From Aeromonas eucrenophila (GTDB lineage: Bacteria; Pseudomonadota; Gammaproteobacteria; Enterobacterales; Aeromonadaceae), in the NCBI RefSeq assembly GCF_000819865.1, contig NZ_CDDF01000015.1, forward strand, positions 1 to 64,000: a stretch of 64,000 nucleotides of DNA, given 5' to 3'. Of this stretch, positions 28,855 through 38,077 are shown one piece after another. The position numbers and the translations under genes are program-made. Below the pieces are notes generated by a model, which was not told the origin of the DNA, made no database searches, and was given only the letters and a program-made list of their open reading frames with translations. Every line of letters starts with the position of its first letter. Position 1 is the stretch's first letter.

Positions 28855-29463
28855 TTAATGTGCGTCCGGTGGGGTCGTCATGGCATCGAACATCTGCATG
28901 GCGATATCTGTCATTGCCATCAGGCGGGCCCGGCTGACGCCATCCCGGGCCTGGATGGAAATCCCGTGAAACAGGGTCGCCACATAATCCCCGAGCGCCT
29001 GTATATCCGTGTTTTCCGACAGATCGCCGGACTGAACACCCTGCCGGATGCGCTGTACTATGCCGTCAATCCGCTCCCGGCGGTAACCGGCCAGCCATGC
29101 CATGATCTCTTCGTTGTCACGGCCATAGTTGGTCAGTGACAACACCACCATACAGCCGTGAGGTCGATCGTCTCGGGTGTAGTTTTCAACCGCGTCAACA
29201 AGCAGTTGCCTGACAGCCTGGCGGGTGTCCGGCTGTGACAGAGCGGCGTCAGCAAACGCACCTTCTTCGGCCAGATAAAGCGCTATCGCCTCACGGAAAA
29301 GATTCTCCTTTGAACCGAAGGCGGCATAAATACGGGCAGAAGCAATCCCCAGTGCAGCAACCAGATCAGACAGGGATGTCCCTTCATAGCCACGCTGCCA
29401 GAACACCTCCTTTGCCTTGTGCAATGCCTCTTCACGATCGAACTCTCTTGGTCTGCCAGCCAT
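28855..29463 (-). CDS. TetR-family repressor
   Basis: The 202-residue protein has an N-terminal TetR helix-turn-helix (MAGRPREFDREEALHKAKEV then TSLSDLVAALGIASARIYAAFGSKENLF, about 1-55) and a C-terminal ligand domain with a TetR_C fold. GGAG precedes the ATG by eight bases. It heads an operon with the SGNH hydrolase and is divergent from the alpha/beta hydrolase. Three copies of one operator motif lie between, so it probably controls both transcripts. Confidence 0.92.
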   Translation of the reverse strand: MAGRPREFDREEALHKAKEVFWQRGYEGTSLSDLVAALGIASARIYAAFGSKENLFREAIALYLAEEGAFADAALSQPDTRQAVRQLLVDAVENYTRDDRPHGCMVVLSLTNYGRDNEEIMAWLAGYRRERIDGIVQRIRQGVQSGDLSENTDIQALGDYVATLFHGISIQARDGVSRARLMAMTDIAMQMFDAMTTPPDAH

Positions 29464-29509
29464 AACACAGTCTCCGCATCAGTCATTTCAGACAAAGGCT
29501 ACCAGTTCA

Positions 29510-29593
29510 TTGTCGACTAACAAAGAATTATTTTTTGTTGATTGACAAAGATTGGAACGCCCTCTTACCCTATTCACTGTTGATCGACAAACA
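29510..29593. promoter_or_regulatory. Triple operator between tetR and the alpha/beta hydrolase gene
   Basis: Three versions of one motif occur: TTTGTTAGTCGACAA (minus strand, 29510-29524), TTTGTTGATTGACAA (29534-29548) and TGTTGATCGACAAACA (29578-29593). Each is itself nearly palindromic (TTGTcgAtyGACAA), as expected for a TetR dimer site. Confidence 0.75.
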
Positions 29594-29673
29594 ATAGGTG
29601 CCATCGCAGCTGACACAGGCTCTGTCTAGGGCCTGCTGCGGGGTTTTTTATCAATCACTCAGACGGAAAAAGT

Positions 29674-30603
29674 ATGAACACATCACTCATCAGGGCATTG
29701 CTGGCAGCTGTCATGCTGTTCCCATTGCATGACGCTGCCGTCGCGGCAAATGCACAAGGCGCGGCAGCGATATCGGCAACAACGCAAGTTAATGAGGCGG
29801 ATTTTCAGCATCAGTATGTGGACGTTTCAGGACAGAAGATGCATTACGTGACGGCGGGAAAGGGGGAGCCTGTGTTACTGATCCCGGGCTGGCCACAAAC
29901 CTGGTATGCATGGCGTCATGTGATGACCCGACTCGCAGCCGAAGGCTATATGGCGATAGCGGTTGATCCGCCGGGAACCGGTTATTCCGCACGGCCGACC
30001 ACGGGTTATGATACCGGGGCGGTGGCAACCACATTGCACAGAATGATGAATCAGCTGGGCCATAAGCAATATTCGGTTGTCGGTCACGACATTGGCATGT
30101 GGGTGGGTTATGCGCTGGCAAGTGACTATCCCGCAGACATTAAAAAAATAGCACTGACCGAGGCCGTTATTCCGGGCCTGGCGCCGGCACCCTCCATCTT
30201 TGTCGATCCGCAGGAGAATATTTTCCTCTGGCACTTTATGTTTAATCAGGTGCAGGACTTGCCAGAAACCCTGACAGCCGGCAAAGAACGGGAATATCTG
30301 AATTTTATTTTTGACCACTGGTCTTATCGTCGTGATCGCGTCGCCGCACAAACCTATATCGATGCTTATTCTTCACCAGGTGGACTGCGCGCAGGATTTG
30401 CATATTATCGGGCGATCCCGCAAACCATAACGCAGAACAAACAGCGGGCAGAGAAAAAGTTGATGATGCCTGTTCTGGCAATAGGTGCAGATCATGCCAC
30501 CCGTGATGCACCACAGCAGACGATGCAGGGAAGATCGGTGAATTTGCAGGGCGCTATGCTCAGTGAGTGCGGTCACTTCGTCACAGAAGAGTGCCCGGAG
30601 TAG
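29674..30603 (+). CDS. Exported alpha/beta hydrolase, C-terminally truncated by a stop
   Basis: The 309-residue product has a Sec signal peptide (cut near AAVAANA) and an alpha/beta hydrolase core. The oxyanion region is HYVTAGKGEPVLLIPGWPQTWYAW, the nucleophile elbow VVGHDIGMWVGY (Asp in place of Ser, as in epoxide hydrolases and dehalogenases), and the catalytic His is in ECGHFVTEECPE. The frame then meets TAG at 30601, but continues open for 11 codons (LMTVLLPFLRK) to TAA at 30637-30639. The natural protein probably ended there and the TAG is a nonsense change removing the last helix. It is divergent from tetR. Confidence 0.85.
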   Translation: MNTSLIRALLAAVMLFPLHDAAVAANAQGAAAISATTQVNEADFQHQYVDVSGQKMHYVTAGKGEPVLLIPGWPQTWYAWRHVMTRLAAEGYMAIAVDPPGTGYSARPTTGYDTGAVATTLHRMMNQLGHKQYSVVGHDIGMWVGYALASDYPADIKKIALTEAVIPGLAPAPSIFVDPQENIFLWHFMFNQVQDLPETLTAGKEREYLNFIFDHWSYRRDRVAAQTYIDAYSSPGGLRAGFAYYRAIPQTITQNKQRAEKKLMMPVLAIGADHATRDAPQQTMQGRSVNLQGAMLSECGHFVTEECPE

Positions 30604-30774
30604 CTGATGACAGTATTGCTGCCATTTTTGAGAAAATAAATACACCGTTAATTCATGGCTGATACTTAATTATGCCTCCTATTCGGGGGCTTTATTCTTG
30701 ATGTTTGAAATAAGCAGACCTGTGATGTTTTGTTTCACGCTGGCTCAACGTGGTGCAGTTGACTGCACACCCCA

Positions 30775-30987
30775 GCGGATCTTCGCCTGCCACACCCGCT
30801 GCCGGGGCTGGCCCACCTCGCCTCCGCCCTCGGCAGCGCGGAGGCAGTGGACAAGATGACAGCCCGCCTCAAGCTGCTCAAGGACGCCGAGGTCAAACAC
30901 ATGGACGGCCCCCGCTGGACCGGTGACGGCTATTACGAGAGTACCTTCCTCGACCCGGAAGGCAATCGGCTGGAGCTCACCATCTAA
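30775..30987 (+). pseudogene. 3' remnant of a VOC-family gene
   Basis: This 213-base stretch aligns without gaps to the last 213 bases of the VOC gene (27138-27350), with about 27 mismatches counted by eye (about 87% identity). It stays in frame and keeps the closing FLDPEGNRLELTI and stop. It has no 5' half and no start. A weak further match (GCACA..CCCCA) may extend to about 30760. It marks the far edge of an inserted or exchanged block. Confidence 0.88.
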
Positions 30988-30999
30988 TACCTGAATGCT

Positions 31000-31037
31000 C
31001 CCCTCACCCTGACCCTCTCCCAACGGGAGAGGGGATC
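31000..31037. repeat. Dispersed-repeat-like hairpin
   Basis: CCCCTCACCCTGACCCTCTC followed by CCAACGGGAGAGGGGAT resembles the short palindromic units scattered between genes in many proteobacteria. CCCTCTCCC pairs with GGGAGAGGG. Only this copy is seen in the window. Confidence 0.5.
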
Positions 31038-31116
31038 ATCCAGCATCGAAGATATAACGTTGGCAATGGGGGAGGTTGGGGAGTGAGTGATTACACGATT
31101 TGTCGATTACTCGATA

Positions 31117-31899
31117 TTAGTAGCCAATATCAAATGGTGTAGGCTTGCCAGACACGCGAATAAAGTCACCATACGCGTATACATTGTGTCCAAATCCACA
31201 CTCATTTTTATTCTGGTTTGTATCAAACCTCAGAATACCATGATCTTTCTCTATAAATTTTATCGAAATTTCACAATTACCTTCCTCACCGGTTAGTTTT
31301 ATCAGCCCCTCATCATCCTTCATAGTCACAACTTGAGAGATATCCCCAATGTTGGGACCATAAGCCAGTCCCATTAACCCAAAGTAGAGCAGATTCAAGG
31401 ATATCAAGTAGTCATTGCCTTGCTTTTCTACAGAGGCTACATTCCAACTTCCGAAACCAGCATACTGCCAATAGGTTCCAACCATATCAGGCCCAACGGA
31501 GGCAGTCATACTTTTAAGCAGACCGTAGTTGAATTTAGATTTCTTATCATTCGGGGCTAATGACAACCATGCCAGAGCCTTAAGCTTGTCCCCTTCCTTT
31601 ATATAAGAAAGTGCAACATTGTTATATGCCGTAATCGTCGCAGCTTGATCTGGCTTACCATAGACATATCCACACCCCTCACTTAATGATACTTGCTCAG
31701 TAAAATAATCTCTTGCTTTGGCATACTCCCCGGTTTTATATGACTCACCACCTTTTTTGATAACCACAGGCAGTTTTGCACACATCTCTTTCTCAAGTTC
31801 AGAATCGGGCTCTACTGCATTAGCAAAAAAATTAGCGCTAATATATAGAGTCAACACCATTAGAATAAACTTCACATTTATAAATTTCATATCATTCAC
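31117..31899 (-). CDS. AT-rich exported protein of unknown function, TPR-like
   Basis: The 260-residue product has a signal peptide (cut near NFFANA). A short TPR-like helical part (YKTGEYAKARDYFTEQVSLS, then AYNNVALSYIKEGDKLKALAWLSLAP) covers about residues 50-120, and a beta-rich C-terminal half follows. It is far more AT-rich than the flanking genes. It lies 10 bases after a membrane-protein gene on the same strand, so they form an operon. I recognise no family; a polymorphic effector-associated or stress protein is possible but unproven. AAGG lies five bases before the first ATG. Confidence 0.65.
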   Translation of the reverse strand: MNDMKFINVKFILMVLTLYISANFFANAVEPDSELEKEMCAKLPVVIKKGGESYKTGEYAKARDYFTEQVSLSEGCGYVYGKPDQAATITAYNNVALSYIKEGDKLKALAWLSLAPNDKKSKFNYGLLKSMTASVGPDMVGTYWQYAGFGSWNVASVEKQGNDYLISLNLLYFGLMGLAYGPNIGDISQVVTMKDDEGLIKLTGEEGNCEISIKFIEKDHGILRFDTNQNKNECGFGHNVYAYGDFIRVSGKPTPFDIGY

Positions 31900-31909
31900 A
31901 CCTTAAACT

Positions 31910-32323
31910 TTAATTATCTTTTTTCTGTATAACAACCAGACCTACCAGAATAGATAAAACAAAATTCACAAATAGGCCACCATATACCTTTGTATATATC
32001 CAGTAGGTTAGTGGCAATGTTTCACTGACTACATATAATATTGCTGCGTATAGAATATAAGATGTCCCCATGACCTTTCGATAAGAACACCAGACTATAT
32101 CACCTAGGCCTAAGCGATTACCCCAGAGAGAAAACAACAGACCTTTTCGATGATTAAAAGGCACTAATAACAAAGCACCTACAACCATATAAAAAAACGA
32201 AGATTTCAATACTACCCATGATTCAGAAACAAAAAAATACATCTCGGCAAACGATAAGGGCAACGCTGCAAAGAGAAATAATAAATATGTCCGCCAATAC
32301 AACCCCCATACACTCTTAATCAT
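31910..32323 (-). CDS. AT-rich small membrane protein of unknown function
   Basis: The 137-residue protein has about four membrane helices (residues 12-30, 38-55, 86-102, 113-132) and no signal peptide. It is AT-rich like its downstream partner at 31117 and shares an operon with it. I recognise no family. Small multi-span proteins paired with an exported protein are often immunity or lysis-inhibition genes, but nothing in the sequence proves this. Confidence 0.6.
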   Translation of the reverse strand: MIKSVWGLYWRTYLLFLFAALPLSFAEMYFFVSESWVVLKSSFFYMVVGALLLVPFNHRKGLLFSLWGNRLGLGDIVWCSYRKVMGTSYILYAAILYVVSETLPLTYWIYTKVYGGLFVNFVLSILVGLVVIQKKDN

Positions 32324-32414
32324 ATAAACATCCTATTATTTTCTACAATGAAATATTTTCTAACATCTATGCACTACAGACTGCGGTAAATTTCGTTTAC
32401 CGCCATCCAATCAA

Positions 32415-34469
32415 TCACTCCCCCAACCGCTCTGCCAATCCGGAATACCGCTCGGTCTTTTTCCGTACCGCCTGTGCCAGCAGGGCTCGATCGCCGTAGA
32501 GGGCGAGGCGGGCCTTGGCGCGGGTGATGCCGGTGTAGACCAGCTCGCGGGTCAGCAGCGGGCTGGGACTATCCGGCAGCACCAGCACCGTATGAGCAAA
32601 CTCCGAGCCCTGGGACTTGTGGATGGTCATGGCGTAGACGGTCTCGTGGGGGGGCAGGCGGCTCGGCAGCAGGGAGCGCAGGCTACCGTCCGGCTGCTCG
32701 AACCACACCTTCAAGCGGCCGGTTTCGTCCGGCAGGCAGAGCCCCATGTCGCCGTTGTAGAGGCCGATGCCGTGGTCGTTGCGCACCACCATAACCGGGC
32801 GGCCCGCATACCAGTCGCCGTCCCGCTGGATAAGCCCGGCCCTGGACAAGGCCAGTTCGAGGCGCTGGTTCAATCCCTCCACCCCGAAGGGGCCGTCCCG
32901 CAGGGCGCAGAGCAGCTGGAAGCCGTTGAACGCCTTGAACACGGCGGCCGGATCCTCTCCCGCACGGGCGGCCTTGAGATAGGCGCCGTAACCTTCCACC
33001 CCCTGGGCGATCAGCGCCTCGTAGGCCTCCCCCGCCCAGGGGTGCAGGCTGATGTCCTTGAAGCCCTGACTCCAGACCGCCTCCAGCGCCGCACCGTCGC
33101 CGTCGTTGCAGGCCCGCGCCAGCTGGCCGATGCCGGAATACTTGTCGAAGCGCCAGCTCTTGGTGAGCAGGCAGAGGCTGTCGCGTACCGGAGCCCCTGC
33201 CGGCATGCCCTGCAGCCGGTAGCCGGTCTGGCGGGAGAGCCAGTGCGCCTGCTCTGGGCTCATCCCCTGAGCGGTGAAGCTGCAGATATCGCCGAGCACG
33301 GCCCCGGCCTCCACCGAGGCGAGCTGATCCTTGTCGCCGAGCAGGATGAGGCGAGCGTGTTTGGGCAGGGCGTCCAGCAGGCGCGCCATCATGGGCAGAT
33401 CCACCATGGAGGCCTCATCCACCACCAGCAGGTCCAGATGCAGAGGGTTGCCGGCGTGATGACGGAACTGGCTGCGGCCGGGGATGACCCCGAGCAGCCG
33501 GTGCAAGGTGCCCGCCTCGGTGGGGATGGCGGCCACCACCTCGGGGGCCAGGTCGAGCCCCTGCAGGGCGCTGCCGATACTCTCGGTGAGCCGCGCCGCC
33601 GCCTTGCCGGTGGGGGCCACCAGCCGGATGGCGGTTGCCTTGCCTTGTTGCAGGCCGGTCTCCACCAGGATGGCGAGCAGCTTGGCGACCGTGGTGGTCT
33701 TGCCGGTGCCGGGGCCGCCGGAGATCACCGCGAAGGGGCGCGCCGCCGCCGTGGCCGCCGCCAGCTTCTGGCCGTTGCAGCACAGCGCCTCGGGCACCAG
33801 GGCATCCAGCGCGCTCAGCTCGCTCGCCGCCTGGGCGCTGGCCAGCAGGGCCTCGACCCTGGGCCAGTCCACCTCGGCCGGTGACACCAGATCCAGGTAT
33901 TTCTCGACGAACTGGCGGGCCGAGAAATCGGAGGAGAGGCGCGCGTCCAGCAGGGCACCGAAGACGAGGCCATAGTCGCGGGCAAAGAGGCGCGACAGGG
34001 CCGGGGTTATCTCGGGCCATTCGGCTTTTTCACTCAGGAAGCGCAGATGGCGGGCCACCCCCAGCTCAAAATCGTGGTAGCGGGTGAGGTAGAGCCGCCC
34101 CTGCCACAGTCGCAGCGGCCAGCGGGGGGCTTCCCCTTCATGCTCCTGCGTCCCGACCAGGGGGCTGGTCGCAAACAGGGCGGGCCAGCGGGCAGGATCC
34201 TCCAGATCCCCCAGCAGATCCCGGCTCTGCTCCGGATCCAGCCCGAAGGGGCGCCAGGCGCCCTTGTCCCGGCCGTCGTTGACAAGCAGCGCCAACGGCA
34301 GGCAGACGTGGCCACGGCCCAGCTCGAAGCAGGCGAGCGCCGCCCCCAGCACCAGCTCGGGACTGCCACCGAGATCCGCCACCAGTTTGGCAAATTGCAG
34401 ATCCAGCTGGCGAATGCGGCCCATCAGGGCCAGTTGTTTCAAGCGAGCGATCATTTCCGGGCCCGTCAT
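32415..34469 (-). CDS. recD: Exodeoxyribonuclease V alpha subunit
   Basis: The 684-residue protein (608 in E. coli) is the 5'-3' SF1 helicase of RecBCD. Walker A is GGPGTGKTTTVAKLL (about residue 255), motif II VVDEASMVDLPMMARLL, and the C-terminal motif VI region reads YTGITRAKARLALYGD. Its ATG overlaps the recB stop as ATGA, so translation is coupled. RecBCD repairs double-strand breaks and degrades linear foreign DNA until it meets Chi. Confidence 0.97.
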   Translation of the reverse strand: MTGPEMIARLKQLALMGRIRQLDLQFAKLVADLGGSPELVLGAALACFELGRGHVCLPLALLVNDGRDKGAWRPFGLDPEQSRDLLGDLEDPARWPALFATSPLVGTQEHEGEAPRWPLRLWQGRLYLTRYHDFELGVARHLRFLSEKAEWPEITPALSRLFARDYGLVFGALLDARLSSDFSARQFVEKYLDLVSPAEVDWPRVEALLASAQAASELSALDALVPEALCCNGQKLAAATAAARPFAVISGGPGTGKTTTVAKLLAILVETGLQQGKATAIRLVAPTGKAAARLTESIGSALQGLDLAPEVVAAIPTEAGTLHRLLGVIPGRSQFRHHAGNPLHLDLLVVDEASMVDLPMMARLLDALPKHARLILLGDKDQLASVEAGAVLGDICSFTAQGMSPEQAHWLSRQTGYRLQGMPAGAPVRDSLCLLTKSWRFDKYSGIGQLARACNDGDGAALEAVWSQGFKDISLHPWAGEAYEALIAQGVEGYGAYLKAARAGEDPAAVFKAFNGFQLLCALRDGPFGVEGLNQRLELALSRAGLIQRDGDWYAGRPVMVVRNDHGIGLYNGDMGLCLPDETGRLKVWFEQPDGSLRSLLPSRLPPHETVYAMTIHKSQGSEFAHTVLVLPDSPSPLLTRELVYTGITRAKARLALYGDRALLAQAVRKKTERYSGLAERLGE

Positions 34470-37400
34470 GCGTCCACCTTGTTCGATTCTTCTAAACGAT
34501 GACCCTCAGGCATCACACCTTGACTAAACAACTTGTCGAGCCCCAGCACCAGTTCGCGGCTCGGGCGAGTGTGGAACACGCCCCCTTCCGGCATGCCCCG
34601 CAGGAACAGATAGAAGACGCCGCCAAAGTGCTGGTCGAAGTCGTAACCCGGCAGCCGCAGCGCGAGCAGCCGGTGCAGCGCGAGGGAGTAGAGCTGGTAT
34701 TGCAGGTCGTAGCGATGCTCGCACATGGCGCGCTCCAGCGCCGGGCGGCCGTAATCCGCCGGGCTCATGCCGAGGTGATTGGACTTGTAGTCCAGCAGAT
34801 ACCAGCGCCCCTGCCACTCGAACACCAGATCGATAAAGCCCTTGAGCATCCCCTGTACCGTGCTGAAACTTAACGGCTTGTTGCCGGCCGACAGCGGATC
34901 CAGGTGCTGGCACAGGGCGCTGAGCGCCGGGGCCGTCACCCGTTCCATGGGCAGGAAGAACTCCAGCTCCACCTGCTTGCGATCGGCCGCGAGATCCCGC
35001 AGCCGCACCGGCTCCCCCAGCCCTGTCTCCAGCGGGGTGTCCAGCACCGCCTCCACCTGCTGTTGCAGCAGGGGAGCCCAGTGCGCGTCGAAGCCATCCC
35101 GCACCAGCAGCTCGGCGATATGGGCGCACAGCGCCTCGCCCCCTGCGCTCTGGAAGTCGATGGTCTCGAACAGGCTGTGCAGCAGGGTGCCGGGACGGGC
35201 CCCCTTGGGGAAGCTAAAGATGGATGCCTCGGGAGCCGCGACCTCCCCCGACTCCGCCAGCAAGGTGGCAGCCTCGGCGGCGACCTCGTCATCGAAGCCG
35301 GGATTGGCCAGCACCCCCTTGCTGTGGCCCTGCCCCTGGGCCGCGAGCCCGGAGTAGGAGCTGATCCACCAGTCCCGCTCCAGCGAACCGGTAAATTGGC
35401 GAATGACTGGCTCGCCAAGCTGCTCCAGCTCCGGTGGCAGTGGGGCCGGCCGGGTCAGCGAGGGCTCACCGACCGCCACTCCGGGCAGCGCCTTGGCAAG
35501 CTCGTCGAGGGCCGTGCTCAGGGTTGAAGCATCCCCCTCCTCCCCCTTCTGCAGCAGGTAGCCGATGGCGGTGTGGTGCAAGTCGGTCTGCTCCGACTTG
35601 CCATTGCCGGATCGCACCGGCGCCAGCCCGAGCCAGGTGGCGTAGACGCCCCGGGTCAGGGCCACATAGAGCAGTCGCAAGTCTTCGGCGAGGCGCTCCT
35701 TGTCCGCCTGCGCCAGGGAGTCGTCGGCCCCGGTGAGATCCAGAACGGTGCGGTTCTGGCCCTCCACTTCCTCGTGGAACAGCGGGGTCTCGGCGGCGCG
35801 GTGGCTGCAGATGAAGGGCAGGAACACCAGCGGGTACTCCAGCCCCTTGGACTTGTGGATGGTGACTATCTGCACCAGCTTACGCTCGGACTCGAGGCGC
35901 AGCACCTGCTCCGCCACCTGGCCGTTGGGGTGGCTCACCGCCTCCCCCAGCCAGCGCAGCAGGGCGTATTCCCCGTCCAGCTCGCAGCTCGCCTGTTGCA
36001 GCAGCTCGGCCAGATGGAGGAAGTTGGTCAGCCGCCGCTCCCCATAGGGACTCGCCAGCAGGGAGGCGGCCAGGTTGCGCCGCTGCAACAGAGCACGCAG
36101 CATGGCCAGCACACCGCTGCGGTGCCAGATCTTGCGATACTCCATGAATTCCTGCACCGCGATCTCCCAGGCCCGCTCGTCCGAGGCGAGCGCCTCCAGC
36201 GCCCTGGCGTCGAGATCGAACAGGCCGGTGGCGAGCGCCGCCCGCAGGCTGCGCTCCTCGCTCGGGTTCTGGCAAGCGTGCAGGATCAGCAGTATCTCCC
36301 GCGCCTCCACCTGGGCCAGCACGCTCTCGCGATTCGACAGATAGACGGAGGCGATGGCGAGCCGTGCCAGCTCCTGCTGCACCAGCCGCCCCTCGGCGCC
36401 GGTGCGCACCAGCACGGCTATGTCTCCCGCCTTGACCGGCTTGTCCCCCAGCAGGGCCTTGCCCTCCCGGGCCAGACTCAGCAGGCGGTGGATCTCGGCC
36501 GCCGTGGCGCGGGCCATCAGGCTCTGGTACTCCCCCCGGTTGAAGGTGGGCTGGCCGCTCAGCTGCCAGCAGTGCAGCACGGGGGCGGACTGCCCCTCCA
36601 GCATCAGAGCACGGCCCTTGCCCTGCGCCTCCACCGGCAGGAAGGGAATATCCGCCTCATAGATGAAGGGATCCTTGGCCCGCTCGAACAGGCCGTTGAC
36701 CGCCCCCACCAGGGCCGCGCTGGAGCGGTAGTTGCGGCCGAGGCTGTAGTGGGCGCTCACATTTCGGCGCGCCTGGATGTAGGTGAAGATATCGGCGCCG
36801 CGAAAACCGTAGATGGCCTGCTTGGGGTCACCGATCATCAGCAGCGCAGTATCCTGTTTTCCGCCATAGAGGCGGTGGAAGATACGGTACTGCTGGGGGT
36901 CGGTATCCTGGAATTCGTCGATCATGGCGACTCTGTAGCTCGCCCGGATGCGCTCGCACAGCCGCTCACCCAAGCTGGAACCGAGCGCCCCGTCGAGATC
37001 CTTGAGCAGATCGTCGAACGACAGCTGATGGGCTTGGCACTTGCTCGCCTGCATCCGCTCGCGCGCCACCCGCGCCGCCCGTTGCAGCACCAGATCCCGG
37101 ATGCCGGGGCGGCTCGCCAGCAGCGCGTCTATCTGGCTGAACAGCGGCAGGGTCGGCAGCGCCTTCCCCTTGCTCAGCTTGGCTTCCAGCACCTCCTGGC
37201 CGAAGCGTTCCAGCTCCTTGGGGATGGCATAGCCACTGGCGGGATCCCGGGCCCAGTCGCCTATCTTGGCGAGCCAGCCTTCGTAGTTCTTGCCGGTGTA
37301 GAGCTTGATCTGGCCCTCGGTCTGGCGGCGGATCTCGTCGGTCTGCGCCAGCCACTGGCCCTTTATGGCCTCGATGCGGGTCATGGCCTCCCGGTGACGC

Positions 37401-38077
37401 TCGATGAGCGTCTCCTCCCCCAAGGGGGGACGGATCGCCAGCTCGCCGTTGTCGAGCCAGCCGTTCATCTCCCGCAGCAGGGCGGCGGGGCTGGGCCAGA
37501 GCTTGCGCACGGCGCGGGCCAGCGCCTCGTCCACCGGATAGAACTCGGCGCGCCAGTAATCGCTCACCGCCTGCAGCCTGAGCTGGCTGTCGTCGGTCAG
37601 GAATTCCGTTTCGAACAGGGCGCCAGATTCGAAGGCGTTCTGTTTGAGCATCCGCTGGCAGAAGCCGTGAATGGTGAACACCGCAGCCTCGTCCATCTGC
37701 CGCTCGGCGGCCAGCAACCGGCTGGCCGCCAGGGCATGATCCTCGACCTCCGCCAGCAGACCCGCCAACAGGGGATCCTTGCTCTCGCCCCGCAGGAAGG
37801 CGAGGCGCGCCTCGTGGATACGGGCGCGGATCCGCCCGCGCAGCTCGGCGGTGGCCGCCTCGGTGAAGGTCACCACCAGGATCTCGGTCACCGACAGCGG
37901 CCGCTCGTGGGCGCTGGGCTGACCGGCATCGGCCCCCTCCTCGATCTGCGGGCCGTGGCCCAGCAAGAGGCGCAGGTAGAGGCCGGCGATGGTGTAGGTC
38001 TTGCCGGTACCGGCGGAGGCCTCGATCAGGCGCTCGCCGTGGAGCGGGAAGCGCAGGGTATTGAGCGGGTTGGCCAT
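34466..38077 (-). CDS. recB: Exodeoxyribonuclease V beta subunit
   Basis: The 1203-residue protein (1180 in E. coli) has an N-terminal UvrD-like 3'-5' helicase (Walker A ASAGTGKTYTI at about 18-28; motif II MIDEFQDTDPQQYR). A C-terminal nuclease domain carries LLDYKSNHLG and the following Tyr/Gln motif (YDLQYQLYSLALHRLL). It has all residues needed for helicase and nuclease. Its start shares one base with the recC stop (TAATG). Confidence 0.97.
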   Translation of the reverse strand: MANPLNTLRFPLHGERLIEASAGTGKTYTIAGLYLRLLLGHGPQIEEGADAGQPSAHERPLSVTEILVVTFTEAATAELRGRIRARIHEARLAFLRGESKDPLLAGLLAEVEDHALAASRLLAAERQMDEAAVFTIHGFCQRMLKQNAFESGALFETEFLTDDSQLRLQAVSDYWRAEFYPVDEALARAVRKLWPSPAALLREMNGWLDNGELAIRPPLGEETLIERHREAMTRIEAIKGQWLAQTDEIRRQTEGQIKLYTGKNYEGWLAKIGDWARDPASGYAIPKELERFGQEVLEAKLSKGKALPTLPLFSQIDALLASRPGIRDLVLQRAARVARERMQASKCQAHQLSFDDLLKDLDGALGSSLGERLCERIRASYRVAMIDEFQDTDPQQYRIFHRLYGGKQDTALLMIGDPKQAIYGFRGADIFTYIQARRNVSAHYSLGRNYRSSAALVGAVNGLFERAKDPFIYEADIPFLPVEAQGKGRALMLEGQSAPVLHCWQLSGQPTFNRGEYQSLMARATAAEIHRLLSLAREGKALLGDKPVKAGDIAVLVRTGAEGRLVQQELARLAIASVYLSNRESVLAQVEAREILLILHACQNPSEERSLRAALATGLFDLDARALEALASDERAWEIAVQEFMEYRKIWHRSGVLAMLRALLQRRNLAASLLASPYGERRLTNFLHLAELLQQASCELDGEYALLRWLGEAVSHPNGQVAEQVLRLESERKLVQIVTIHKSKGLEYPLVFLPFICSHRAAETPLFHEEVEGQNRTVLDLTGADDSLAQADKERLAEDLRLLYVALTRGVYATWLGLAPVRSGNGKSEQTDLHHTAIGYLLQKGEEGDASTLSTALDELAKALPGVAVGEPSLTRPAPLPPELEQLGEPVIRQFTGSLERDWWISSYSGLAAQGQGHSKGVLANPGFDDEVAAEAATLLAESGEVAAPEASIFSFPKGARPGTLLHSLFETIDFQSAGGEALCAHIAELLVRDGFDAHWAPLLQQQVEAVLDTPLETGLGEPVRLRDLAADRKQVELEFFLPMERVTAPALSALCQHLDPLSAGNKPLSFSTVQGMLKGFIDLVFEWQGRWYLLDYKSNHLGMSPADYGRPALERAMCEHRYDLQYQLYSLALHRLLALRLPGYDFDQHFGGVFYLFLRGMPEGGVFHTRPSRELVLGLDKLFSQGVMPEGHRLEESNKVDA

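Larger units (their letters stand above)
30604..31116. other. Right edge of the accessory block
   Basis: This stretch holds the lost tail of the hydrolase (to 30639), the VOC 3' remnant (30775-30987), and a repeat-like hairpin near 31000-31037. I see no intact gene. Confidence 0.65.

Noticed and set aside
27351-30774. Complete transposon or integron cassette set
   Set aside because: No transposase, integrase, attC-like site or terminal inverted repeat is visible around the block.
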